From Sambucus nigra (taxonomy: Eukaryota; Streptophyta; Magnoliopsida; Dipsacales; Adoxaceae): a DNA stretch of 64,000 bases. A program made the translations under genes and the position numbers. Of this stretch, positions 22,526 through 37,537 are shown one piece after another. Numbering within the stretch: the first letter of the stretch is position 1; the number at the start of each line of letters is the position of its first letter. The stretch is taken from positions 637,224,523 to 637,288,522 of the forward strand of contig OX422208.1 of assembly GCA_949130495.1 (NCBI GenBank). Direction: 5' to 3'. The notes under the pieces were generated by a model, which was given only the letters and a program-made list of their open reading frames with translations, was not told the origin of the DNA and searched no databases.

Positions 22526-23210
22526 CACTACACCAAACTGGGCGATTGGTCACAAACTTTGTCCCTGACTAGGACTATGGGTCGCGTCCAGGGTTCATGA
22601 CCAATCTGGGAATGACCATTTTCGTGGCTCATAGCCCGAATCCCTTACTAATCATGTGGTCACGGATCTGAGGGTCATGGTTAGTGGTCACGGACATTAT
22701 CCCTGATCCATACACATTACTTGTCATGGCTTTAGGCCGTGACCTAACCCAACGTATCTCAAAACATTGTCACGACTTCGGGCAATGACCATTCATAGGT
22801 GTGGGAAAAAAATTACAAACAGTCACTACTTTATGCCGTGAACAAAATTAACTGTGATAAAAAAAATACAAATGCTCATGGATTTAGGTTGTGACCCACT
22901 TTATGAGTAAAAAAAAGCTCATGGACTTTGTCCATGACCATTTTTAACTATAATAAAAAAAAATTGGGCATAATTTCCCGTGTTTTTTGGACAATTCAAA
23001 ACCTATTAATATAAAACCTGCGCAATGTAAAGCCGACACGACTATAAAATTTAACAATAACATCACAAAAGCCTGCACGACCATAAAACTAAACAATAAA
23101 ATTACAAAAGCCCGCGCGACCATAAAATTAAACAATAACATTACAAAACCCTTCACGGTCATACGACATAAAAAAATAATCCAGAATTCAACAACATTAT
23201 ATAAATAATC
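22526..23210. mobile_element. CACTA-type transposon end
   Basis: Begins CACTACACCAAACTGGG, the hallmark terminal sequence of CACTA (En/Spm) elements, directly inside a gag frame. About 430 bp of subterminal sequence holds many copies of short units such as 'ggtcacg', 'cgtgacc' and 'tcatggactttgtccatgac', as expected for transposase-binding subterminal repeats. I found no matching TAGTG end to the right, so the other end is lost or very diverged and the target duplication cannot be confirmed. Confidence 0.6.
23026..23165. repeat. Short tandem repeat, about 44 bp, three to four copies
   Basis: Units read approximately 'cgaccataaaataaaca' plus 'ataacattacaaaagccc', starting near 23038, 23080, 23118 and a partial after 23150. 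It lies inside or at the edge of the CACTA-like segment. Confidence 0.65.
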
Positions 23211-23399
23211 TTCCTGTTTTAAACCAATGCCTTTTTCATTTGTTCCACGTGGATATGAAAAAGTGCGACTATGATAATTGATCAAATTAAATTCGCAAGT
23301 TTCCAAGTAACCCTTATTTAATTAGAGTCTACTTTTAAAACAAATAAATACAGCCCTTAAACATGCATCTAAATCAACCCATCAAAAATAAAGCATGCA

Positions 23400-24362
23400 A
23401 CACAGTAAATATGTTGAGACACAGATTTCAGGAAAAAACCCCTTTCGGGTAAAACCTTTATTTCACTATGAATATACAAGTTGCAACTTACAATTACATA
23501 GAGCAATCTGCAATGGATCAACGAGCATCCAACCCATAAAGACACGTAGTCTAGAACTCAGCAAGAGAATATACGCAGCACCTTCCAAGGACTCGTAGCC
23601 CAAACAACAAAGGAAGAACCGCAGCTCTCCTCAATGACACGTAGCCATAACACTTTGTAGAGACTCCCTCAACAATGACACGCAACCCTCAGTTGCAAAG
23701 ATCTCCCCACAAAGATGAACAACAACAAAGTTTGTGTTCTAGGGTTCCAAAAGATTCACAAAAGTAATTGGGATTTTTGTGTGTGAATCAAAAAGATGTT
23801 TGGAACATAAAAAATTGAAGTCTTGTTGTGTTTGTACTCTTAGAAATGTTTTCTCAAAGACTTGAAAAATACACCAACGAAGTAGGAATATATAAAGAAA
23901 ATAAGAGTCGGTGGAAAAACATTACACGGAACTGTTCGAATTTATCCCAGGCGGATCGGTCCGACCTCGGATCGGTTATTTTTGAAAAGAGGCTTCATCG
24001 GTTTGCAATCGGTTCATGTTAAACTAGTGCAAAGTGGATCGGTCCGGTAGGTAGGCAGACCGGTCCAGGGGTGGATCGGTTCGTTTAAAAAGAGGCGGAC
24101 CGGTCAGGTTTGCCAGAAAAATAAAAAACTTTTAAAAGCCTCATTATGCTTGAAAAAACTTACTTCTTATTTTTATAAAAAGCATTTTATAAAAAATTCC
24201 CAATACTAAGTATGAACTTTAAGGAACTTAAGAATAAAACTTTACCAAGTTCATTCTCGCAGAGGCTATGATTTTGAAGACGCTTTGATATTCGGATCCG
24301 TTGATGTAGATGCGATCTTGAATTTCTTCAACGGTGTAACGGCTTAAGACCTACATATTGAC
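23400..24362. repeat. LTR-like dispersed repeat with GATCGGTCC cluster
   Basis: Starts with TGTTGAGACAC at 23409 and could end CTACA at 24352, giving TG...CA ends, but the flanks do not show a clear duplication. A cluster of CGGATCGGTCCG, GACCGGTCC and GATCGGTTCG palindrome variants occupies 23930-24115. No coding frame is supported. Treat it as a possible decayed copia-type LTR. Confidence 0.3.
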
Positions 24363-24518
24363 AATGGACAAAAATGTCCTTACAAGATAAAATCAAACGA
24401 TACAATGTTATCCTGTAAAAAATAGGATACAAAAAAGATATGATATCCGTAACCAAGTAATTTAAAAAAATCGTATTCAACAAAAAATTTTCATATACAA
24501 GTTATAATTCTTGTCATA

Positions 24519-27500
24519 TTATCAAACTAGGAATCCCGTGACCACATGGTCAGTTTTTTAAAGTTACATTGGTCCCGTGCGAGGTGTTTGCGGCTCTCAC
24601 AGGGTCGTTTAGGGGGTGTTTTGGGTTTTTCGCCCTCTAACGACACGTTTTTAAACCCAAGTCTAGATATTTTCAAATTATCATCATATTCTGAAACCGG
24701 GAGTCCCGTGACCACGCATCAGCTCCTGCGAGTTATATTGGTCTCGTGCGAGGTCTTCGTACCTCTTACAGGGCCATTTGGGAAGGCGTTTTGGTTTTCG
24801 ACCTCTAAAGGCATGTTTTCAGGACCAAATCTAGATATTTATAAATTATCAACACATTCTCAAACTAGGGCTCCCATGACCATGCTATCAGTTCTTACGA
24901 GGTACATTAGTCCCGTGCGAGGTGTTCACTCCTCTCACGAGGTCATTTGGGGGGTGTTTTCATTTTTCGCCCTCTAACAGTATGTTTTAATAGGTCCGTT
25001 TGTATGGTGTTATGGGTTTTCTCCCTATAACAGCCTGTTTTAAGACTAAATCTAGATATTTTCAAATTATTATATTCTCAAACTGGGAGTCCCGTGACCA
25101 CACGATCAGTTCCTGCGACTTACATTGGTCCCGTACAAGGTGTTTGCACCTCTCACGAGGCCGTTTGGGGGTGTTTTGGGTTTTCTCCCTCTAACGACAT
25201 GTTTTTAAGCCTAAGTTTAGATATTTTCAAGTTATCATCATATTCTTAAATCGTAGGGCCCGTGACTACGCGGTTAGTTCCTGTGAGCTACATTGGTCCT
25301 GTGCGAGGTGTTTCGGCCTCTCACGGGGCCATTTGGGGGTGTTTTGAGTTTTCTCCCTCTAAGGGCATTTTTTAATCCTTAGTATAGATTTTTTCAAATT
25401 ATTATCATATTCTCAAATCGAGGTTCCCATGATCACGCAGTCAATTCTTACGAGTTACATTGGTCCTGTGCAAGGTGTTCCCACCTCTTATAGGTTCGTT
25501 TGTATGGTGTTTTGGGTTTTCTCCCACTAACGACCTGTTTTAAGCCTAAGTCATGATATTTTCAAATTATTATCATATTCTCAAAACGAGAGTCCCGTGA
25601 CCATGTGATCACTTCTTACGAGTTACATTAGTCCCGTATGTTGTGTTATCGCCTTTCACTAGGATGTTTGGGAGGTGTTTTCGATTTTCGCCCTCTAACG
25701 ACATATTTTTAGGCCTAAGCCTAGATATTTTTAATTTATCATCATATTCTCAAATTGGGGGTCCCTTAGCCACAAGGTCAGTTCCTGTGACTAGCTTGGA
25801 CCCGTGCAAGGTTTTTCTGCCTTTTACGGGGTTATTTGGGGAGTGTTTTAGGTTTTTGACATCTAACAGCATGTTTTTAAGCCCAAGTCTAGGTATTTTT
25901 TAATTATTGTCTTTTTCACAAATGAGAGTCCCGTGACTATGACGTCGGGTTCTGTGAGTTACATTGATCCCGTGCAAGGTGTTCGCGTCCTTCATGGATA
26001 CATTTAATGGGTGTTTTGGGTTTTCACCCTCTATGACATGTTTTAAACCCAAGTCTAAATATTTTCAAATTATCATCATATTCTCAAACTGGGAGTCACG
26101 TGACCACGCCGTCAGTTTCTGCGAGTTATACATTGGTCCCATGCGAGGTGTTCGTGCCTCTCACGGGTCTATTTAGTAGGTGTTTTAGGTTTTCTCCCTC
26201 TACGACATATTTTATGCCTAAATCTAGATATTTTCAAACTATAGTCATATCCTCAAACTGGGTGTCCCGTGACCACGCGGTTAGTTCCCGCGAGTTGCAT
26301 TGGTCCTATGCGAGGTGTTCCCAACTCTTATGTGACCGTTTGAGGGGTGTTTTGAGTTTTCTCCCTTTAATGACATATTTTTAAGCCTAAGTCTAGAAAT
26401 TTTCAAATTATTGTCATATTTGCAAATCAAGGTTCTCGTGATCATGTGGTCAGTTCTTATGAGTTACATTAGTCCCATGCAGGTGTTCCCATCTCTCACG
26501 GGTCGTTTAGGGTGTGTTTTCGATTTTCTCCTCTAACGACATGTTTTTAAGCCTAAGTTTAGATATTTTCAAATTATCGTAATATTCTCAAATTGGGGGT
26601 CCCTTGGCCACGAGGTCAGTTCCTGTGAGTTACCTGGTCCCGTGCAAGGTTTTGCGCCTCTCACGGGGCTGTTTGGGGAGTGTTTTGGGTTTTCGCCCTC
26701 TAACGGCATGTTTTAATCCCAAGTCTAGATATTTTTTAATTATCATCATACTCACAAACGAGAGTCCCGTGACCATGTCTTCAGGCCCTGTGAGTTACAT
26801 TGGTCCTGTGCGAGGTGTTTGCGTCCCTCACGGGTTTATTTGGTGGGTGTTTTGGGTTTTCGCCCTCTACTGCATGTTTTAAACCCAAGTATAAATATTT
26901 TCAAATTATCATCATATTCTTAAAATAGGAGTCACGTGACCACGCCGTCATTTCCTGCGAGTTACATTAGTCCCGTGCGAGGTGTTCGCGTCTCTCACGG
27001 GTCCGTTTGGTAGGCGTTTTGGGTTTTCTCCATGTATGGCCTTTACCATATCCTCAAACAGGGTGTCCCGTGACAATCCAGTCAAATCATGCGAGTTGCA
27101 TTGGTACAATGCGAGGTGTTCCCAACTCTCATGTGGCCTTTTGGGGGTATTTTGATTTTTCTCCTTATAACGGAATGTTTTTAAGCCTAAGTCTAGATAT
27201 TTTCAAATTATTTTCATATTCGTAAACCGAGGTTCCCGTGATCACGCGGCCAGTTCCTATGAGTTACATTGGTCCTGTACATATGTTCCCACTTCTCATG
27301 GGACTGTTTGGAGTGTGTTTTCGATTTTCGCTCCCTAACGACATGTCTTTAAGCCTAAGTTTAGATATTTTCAACATATCATCATATTCTTAAATCGCAG
27401 GCCCCTTGACCCCGCGATCAGTTCATGTGAGTTACATTGGTCCCGTGCGAGGTGTTCCCATTTTTTGTGGGGCCGTTTGTGTGGTGGTTTGGGTTCTTGC

Positions 27501-30500
27501 CCTCTAACGGCATGTTTTAAGCCTAAGTCTTGATATTTTCAAATTATTATCATATTCTCAAATCGGGTGTCCCATGACCACACGATCAGTTCTTACGAGT
27601 TACATTGGTCCCGTGAGAGGTGTTCGCACCTCTCACAAGGCCGTTTGGGGGCCATTTTGTGTTTTTGCCCTCTAACCGCATGTTTTAAAGTCTAAGCCTA
27701 GATATTTTCAAATTATCATCATATTCTCAAATCAGGGGTCCCTTGGCCACGGAATCAGTTCCTATGAGTTTCCTTAGGCCCGTGCGAGGTTTTCGCACCT
27801 CTCACTGGGCTATTTGGGGGGTATTTTGGGGTTTCGCCCCCTAACGGCTTGTTTTTAAGCCCAAGTCTAGATAATTTCTAATTATCGTAATATCCTAAAA
27901 CTTGGAGTCCCATGACCACGCTGTTAGTTCCTGCGAATTACATTGATCCCGTGCAAGGTGTTCGCGCCTCTCACGGGGCTGTTTGGAGGGTGTTTTGGAT
28001 TTTCTCCCTCTAACGGCATGTTTTAAGCCTAAGTATAGATATTTTCAAATTATCTTCATATTCTCAAACTGGGTGTCCTGTGACCACACAACCAGTTCTT
28101 GCGAGTTGCATTGGTCTAGTACGAGGTTTTCCCAACTCGCATGTGGCTATTTGGGGGGTATTTTGGGTTTTCACCCTCAAACGACATGTTTTTAGTCCTA
28201 AGTTTAGAAATTTTCAAATTATAGTCATATTCTCAAATCGGGGGTCCCGTGACCACGCGGTCGATTCCTGCGAGTTACATTGGTCCCGTGCGAGGTGTTC
28301 CCGCCTCTTACGGGACCATTTTGTTTTTTCTTGGTTTCACCCTCAAACGGTATATTTTTAAGCCCAAGTTCAGATATTTTAAAATTTTCATGGTATTATC
28401 AAATCGGTGGTCTCGTGACCACGCAGTCAGTTCATACGAGTTACATTGGTCCCGTGCGAGGTGTTCCCGCCTCTCACGAGGCCTTTTGGGGTATGTTTTG
28501 AGTTTTCACCCTCTAACGACATGTTTTTAATCCTAAGTCTATATATTTTCAAATAATCATCATATTGTAAAACTTAGATTCTCGTGATCATACGGTCAGT
28601 TCCTGCGAGTTACATTAGTCCCGTGCGAGGTGTTTTCGCCTCTCACAAGGCCTTTTCGGCGGTGTTTTGGATTTTTCTCCCTCTTACAACATATCTTTAA
28701 ACCTAAGTCTAGATATTTTCAAATTATCATCATATTCTCAAGATTTGGGCCCCTTAATCATGCTGTCAGTTCCTGCGAGTTACATTGGGCCCGTGCGGGG
28801 TGTTTTCGCCTCTCACAAGGCCTTTTGGGGGGTATTTTGGATTTTTCGCCCTCTAACGTCATATCTTTAAGCCTAAGTCCAGATATTTTCAAACTATAAT
28901 CATATTATTAAACTTTACATTGGTCCTATGTGAGGTGTTCCCCCTCTTATAGGGCCATTTTTTTGGTGTTTTGGGTTATTTACTTCTAATGGCCTGTCTT
29001 TAAGCCTATGTCTAGATATTTTCAAATTATTTTCATATTCTCAAACCAGGAGTCCCATGACCACATGGTTAGTTCCTATGAGTTACACTAGTCCCGTGTG
29101 AGGTGTTCGTGCCTCTCATGAGGCCGTTTAGGGGATGTTTTGGATTTTCGCCCTCTGGCGGCATCTTTTTAAACCCGAGTCTATATATTTTTAAATTATC
29201 ATCGTATTCTCAACCAGTAGGCCCTTGGCTACGCGGTCAGTTCCTGTGAGTTTGATTGGTCCCGTGTGAGCTCTTCCCGCCTCTCACGTAGCCGTTTGGG
29301 GGGTGATTTACGAATTCTCCCTTTGACGGCACGTTTTTAAACCTAAGTTTGGATATCTTTAAATTATCATCATATTCTCAAATCGAGGTTCCCGTGATCA
29401 CACGATCAGTTCATGTGAGTTACATTGGTCCCGTACAAGGTGTTCCCGCCTCTCACGGGGCCGTATGGTGGGTGTTTTCAGTTTTTACCCTCTAACAACA
29501 TGTTTTTAAACCTAAGTTTAGACTTGTTCAAATTATCGCGCCTTTTACGGGGCCGTTTGGTGGGTGTTTTGGGTTTTCGCCCTCTACGACATGTTTTAAG
29601 ACTAAGTCTTAACATTTTCAAATTATTGTCATGTCGTCAAATATGGTGTCTCGTGACCACGTGGTTTGTTCATGCAATTTGCATTGGTCACGTGCGAGGT
29701 GTTCCCAACTCTCACGTGGCCGTTTGGGGGGTGTTTTGGGGTTTCTCCCTCTAATGGCATGTTTCTAAGCCTAAGTCTAGATATTTTCAAATTATTATCA
29801 TATTCTCAAATCGGGGGTCCTGTGACTACGAGGTGAGTTCCAATGACTTACATTGGTCCCATGCGAGGGGTTCCCGCCTCTCACTCGATCGTTTTGGGGG
29901 TGTTTTGAGTTTTTAAATTATCATCATATTCTCAAATCGAGGTTCCCATGATCATGCGGCCAGTTCCTGCAAGTTAAATTGGTTCCGTGCGAGGTGCTCC
30001 CGCATTTGATGGGTCTATTTAGGGGATGTTTTTAATTTTCTCCCTCTAACGACATGTCATTAAGCCTAAGTCTAAATTTTTTCAAATTATCATCATATTT
30101 TCAAACCGCGGGACCCTTGACCACGCGATCAGTTCGTGCGAGTTACATTGGTCCCTGCGAGGTGTTCCCTCGTCTTATAGGCCCGTTTGTATGGTGTTTT
30201 GAGTTTTTTCCCTCTAACTACATGTTTTAGGACTAAGTCCAAATATTTTCAATTTTTTTATCATTTTCTCAAATTGGGAGTACCGTAACCACATGGTCTG
30301 TTTTTATGAGTTACATTGGTCCTGTGCGAGGTGTCCACACCTCTTACGAGGCTGTTTGGGGGTGTGTTGGGTTTTCACCCTCTAATAGCATGTTTTTAAT
30401 CCTAAGCCTAGATATTTTCAAATTATCATCATATTCTCAAATCGTGGGTCCCATGGCCATGCGGTCAGTACCTGCGAGATTCTTTAGGCCCGTGCGAGGT

Positions 30501-30908
30501 GTTCTCGCCTTTTAGGGGGACATTTGGTGGGTGTTTTGGGTTTTCGCCCTCTAATGGCATGTTTTTAAGCCTAAGTCTAGGTATTTTTAAATTATCATCA
30601 TATTCTCAAATCGGGGGTCCCTTGGCCACGCGGCCAGTTCCCGCGAGTTACATTGGTCCCATGCGAGGTGTACGCGCCTCTCATGGGGCCGTTTGGTAGG
30701 TGTTTTGGGTTTTCGCCCTCTAACGACATGTTTTAAGAACAAGTCTAGATGTTTTAATATTATTATCATATCCTCAAACTAGGTGTCCTGTGACGATGCG
30801 ATTAGTTCCTGCGAGTTGCATTGGTCCTGTACAAGGTGTCCCCAACTCTCACGTGGCTGTTTGTTGGGTGTTTTGGGTTTCGCTCTCTAATGACATATTT
30901 TTAAGCCT
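24519..30908 (+). repeat. Satellite array, about 38 monomers of about 168 bp
   Basis: Anchoring on the 'tagatattttcaaattatc' block gives monomers at 24664, 24832, 25053, 25218, 25385, 25554, 25722, 25889, 26056, 26224, 26393, 26560, 26725, 26890 and so on to 30746. Most intervals are 165-170 bp, with some rearranged ones (221, 147, 131, 90 and 132 bp). All monomers face the same way. Each also holds 'cccgtgaccac', 'ttacattggtcccgtgcgag', 'gtgttttgggttttcgccct' and 'ctaacgacatg'. The length is in the range of plant centromeric or subtelomeric satellites and near a nucleosome repeat. Since 168 is a multiple of three, open frames run across monomers and are not genes. Confidence 0.95.
25755..27400 (+). 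repeat. Higher-order repeat of five satellite monomers (about 838 bp)
   Basis: Five monomer variants recur in order: 'cccttagcc/cccttggcc' (25760, 26606), 'agagtcccgtga' (25925, 26760), 'gagtcacgtgacc' (26094, 26930), 'ggtgtcccgtga' with 'cccaactct' (26260, 27060) and 'aggttc..gtgatca' (26428, 27232). The offsets are all about 800-846 bp. Later parts of the array show the same variants in partly broken order. Confidence 0.6.
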
Positions 30909-31028
30909 ACGGGTCCATTTGTTTGCACCTCTGAAATATGAATTTAAACCATTCATATTCTAAAGGCAATAAAAACATGTTTGTTTTTAACACATTTCAG
31001 ACAGTAACTGTAATATTATCCTCTTAAT
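30909..31028 (+). mobile_element. Left piece of a hAT-like MITE
   Basis: Starts 'gggtccatttgtttgcacct' directly at the satellite end. It includes an AATATGAAT/ATTCATATT hairpin, and the continuing sequence at 40617 has GATTCAGAGG/CCTCTGAATC. Plant hAT-type MITEs with 'gggtccgtttgttt' starts and 'cctctgaa' repeats are familiar. The inverted-LTR element would then sit inside it. No right end found. Confidence 0.3.
31024..31028. other. Target-site duplication TTAAT (left)
   Basis: TTAAT directly before TGTGACACC; matches 40612-40616. Confidence 0.65.
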
Positions 31029-32425
31029 TGTGACACCTCGCCCAATAAAGTACCGGGTGATCAGTCCTATATCAAATTAAAACAGGAATCTCATCTAGTT
31101 CATTCTTAGCATCAATTTCGAAAACTTTTTAAAACTTACTAACCACCTAGTATTCAAAAAATGATGTCAAAATTTTAATCTTTTTATTTAACAACAACAA
31201 CCATATAAATATCAATACAAACCATTCACACAAATCATGAATCTAAAGCAACACTGAATAAATCAATAAATGACCAGCCGAATAAACTATCGGTAGAGAA
31301 TCAACACCCACTAATATAATCCAACAAATAATAGTAACCTATACAAAGTCTGACAGAAATGAAAATAGTTGGGACAACATGATCGAAAGAAATACCAAGT
31401 TGCATCCTACTCTAGGAATGAAATGACTAAAGCGCCTTTGTCCAAATCCTTCAACATCCACAACTGTTGCAGCTACGCATCCCTGGAACAAATTGGCATC
31501 CCTGTGGTATGATACCTAAAAGGTTTTGCAAATATTTTTCAAGTAAGGGTTAGAGCCCAAAGCCCTTTTGAAAATATTTTGCAAGTGAATTAAAATGTAT
31601 CAATGCTCCTCATATTTAAGTTAGTGTCGCACTCCCTTGAGATACATCTCACCCCTCCTCTAAAGTGCACACCTAACGCTTTCTTCCTGACCCTCCTAGT
31701 TACACTACCCCGTCTAACTAGCCTTGTCATGAAACTCCTTTAACTCTACTCTAACCCAAGTAATTTTTATCTTTACTTCGTAAGTTATTTATCGCATTAA
31801 CTTAATTAATCATTTTCTTAAAATTCATATAACATTCACTAGTTATATAAGTAATACAAATTCCCTTCATGTATTTAATTACCCGTATATAATTATCTAA
31901 TCCATTATATACATAGAACTATATTCCACAATTATACATATGTTGAATATAAATAAAACCGCTCTTAAAAACCATATAATATTCACTAGTTATATAAGTA
32001 ATACAAATTCTCTTCATGTATTTAATTACTCGTATATATTTATCTACTCCATTACATACGTAGAACTATATTCACAATCACACATATGTTGAATATAGTA
32101 AAAACTATCCTTCCGAGTAATACCTCACCGGATGATTTCTCTAAAGTGCTATCATCCCAGGTCTACACAGTCCCACCTGGATTTCTGACACAGCTAGCCA
32201 CCGCCGAATTAGAACATAGAAATTTAAACGTATTGGAGGTGGTCATATTCCCTTGACTGTGAAGACAATCATCTCAATGCGCACCTCTATTTGGACGCTA
32301 TGACTTGGGGATATACTCGCCCTACTCCTCAGGCTAGGGGATTCACCCACATCGCCCAACCTCCCTCGATAGCATTAGAGCATATAATTCTATATAAATA
32401 CCTAGCCGCGGGTATTTATGAGCAC

Positions 32426-32428
<3 letters not shown>

Positions 32429-32507
<79 letters not shown>
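32429..32507. repeat. (AT)n microsatellite in the left LTR
   Basis: About 79 bp of pure AT, at the place that matches the (TA)n at 39132-39221 in the right LTR. The Tyr-Ile repeat ORFs over it are artefacts. Confidence 0.9.
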
Positions 32508-32510
<3 letters not shown>

Positions 32511-32557
32511 TTTAATCCCGGCTTTACCGTGTACAAAGTCCGTAACACTAGCCAACA

Positions 32558-32800
32558 TATTCCCGAGTCTATGGTCCGACTCTAATTTAATTAGTTTACC
32601 CATTAATCAATTTAATATCTCTCCGAGTCTATGGTCCGACTCTAATTTAATTAATATGTCCATTAATTAACTTAATATCTTCCCGAGTCTATGGCCAAAC
32701 TCTAATTTAATTAATATGCCCATTGATTAACTTATTATCTCCCCGAGTCTATGGTCCGACTTTATTTTAATTAATATACTCATTAATTAATTTAATATGT
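32558..32800. repeat. ~60-bp minisatellite, four copies
   Basis: Units begin 'cgagtctatggtccgactct' near 32562, 32622, 32682 and 32743 and continue 'aatttaattaatatgcccat'. The right LTR has three copies (38942-39085). Solo LTR C has two diverged units (42563-42740). Confidence 0.8.
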
Positions 32801-34163
32801 CTCCAGTGCCACACAACCAATGTACCTGGACTCGATCACCTGGCCCGAATTTCCATCTCTTAGAATGTACTCCTCAAACTTCGAATATCAAGAGAACATT
32901 CCTAATCAAATAATATTTAATAATTTATTATATAATCTTATGATAAATTATTCCAGCTATAAGCTTTAATTAATTAATCCCCCATTAATTAATCTATTAT
33001 AATGGCGTCACTCAACCAAAATATCCGGATACCCCCTTGGTCCATAATACAATATCCCCAATTAATTATTCAAAATTCTCCTCAATAAATTTTGCATAAT
33101 TATTAATGTGAGGTTTTCAATTTACTCAATCTGCCCAGATTTTTAAAATGCCGTTTTGGGGCATTTTGGGGTCGTTTTGAAAAAAACGTATTAGATAACA
33201 AAAGTTAGAAAATGCCATTTTCCAAAGGGCCACGTGGACAGAATCACTATTAACAGCTTCTGTGAAGCTTTTTACCCAGAATTTATACAGTAATTCTTAC
33301 GAATCAAAACAAGTCCCAGTATCTTAATTCTCAATTACTATCTCCAATTGATAATAAAGATATGAATACATACGATTGTTCCCCAACATGCAATCAATAA
33401 ATTTCTCTAATTAACTTATAATTACTTCACAGCATAGAATTCATAAGCCCTTAATAACAGTCCCAAAAACTTGATTCGTAACTTTCCCAAATCATAACCC
33501 AATTTGTATTAACTCAATTCAAAAATCATTTGTATAACACCTACTATGATATGAATTGAATATCACCAATTTTCATTGAAGCAATTTAACCACTTGCCTT
33601 ATAAATTCGTCGAGTCTGAATCCTTTGATGAAGATGATAGGCTTAACACAAGCACCCAAATCTTCCTCCAAATTGGCTCCCCAAAAGCTCCTCGAATTAT
33701 CCTTTTTCTCCCCTATACAAATTTAGGTATTCTAAAATGAGTTATGGCTTCCCCCAACTCTCACTTTTAGGTTATAAAGTTCTAATCCTGTTTTTCCTCT
33801 TATCGGCCTAATTAAAATTGCCAAAATACTCTCGTGTGAGTCTGGTCTTGCATAAAAGTACTCAGTGACCCATTTACCACCCCGGTTATACTTTTCCGAC
33901 TATCTCGACCAGTCCAAACTTAACCCTGCACTCAAAATTGACATCTGAAATACTTTATAACACTCTCTAATTTAAACCTCAAAATGCGACACATGTAAAA
34001 TTCAAAGATGCTCCGAATTAATTAAATGTCAATTCACCAATTTAAATAATTCCTCCGACTTAAATAAATTCTCCAATTCATAAATTTGTTCTCCAAATTA
34101 ATTAAGTTCTATTTCTCCCGAAAATAATTAAATTCTAAGTCCTTCGAATTATGAGGTGTTACA

Positions 34164-34177
34164 TACTTCCCCCCTTA
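34164..34177 (-). other. Polypurine tract on the minus strand
   Basis: Plus-strand TACTTCCCCCCTTA reads TAAGGGGGGAAGTA on the minus strand directly before TGTAACACC. The preceding minus-strand 'ttcgtagacgaaattccttt' is the usual 3' end of plant gypsy polyproteins. It shows that the left LTR is a 3' LTR of a minus-strand element. Confidence 0.65.

Positions 34178-37537
<3,360 letters not shown>

Larger units (their letters stand above)
31029..34163 (-). repeat. Left LTR of the inverted unit
   Basis: On the minus strand it starts TGTAACACCTCATAATTCG at 34163 and ends GAGGTGTCACA at 31029. It contains an (AT)n run (32429-32507), four copies of a ~60-bp minisatellite (32558-32800), CCGTTTTGG-type repeats near 33150, and an AAGGCAAGTGG box (33590-33600, minus). 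It is the inverse of 37538-40611 along its whole length. Confidence 0.8.

Noticed and set aside
24546..30769. Dozens of 60-143 codon ORFs on both strands in the satellite array
   Set aside because: They arise because the monomer length is a multiple of three; the same motif strings recur with every monomer, with no start, domain or codon signal.
24519..30908. CRISPR-like array
   Set aside because: The repeats are contiguous ~168-bp satellite monomers with no short-repeat and unique-spacer structure, in a plant context.
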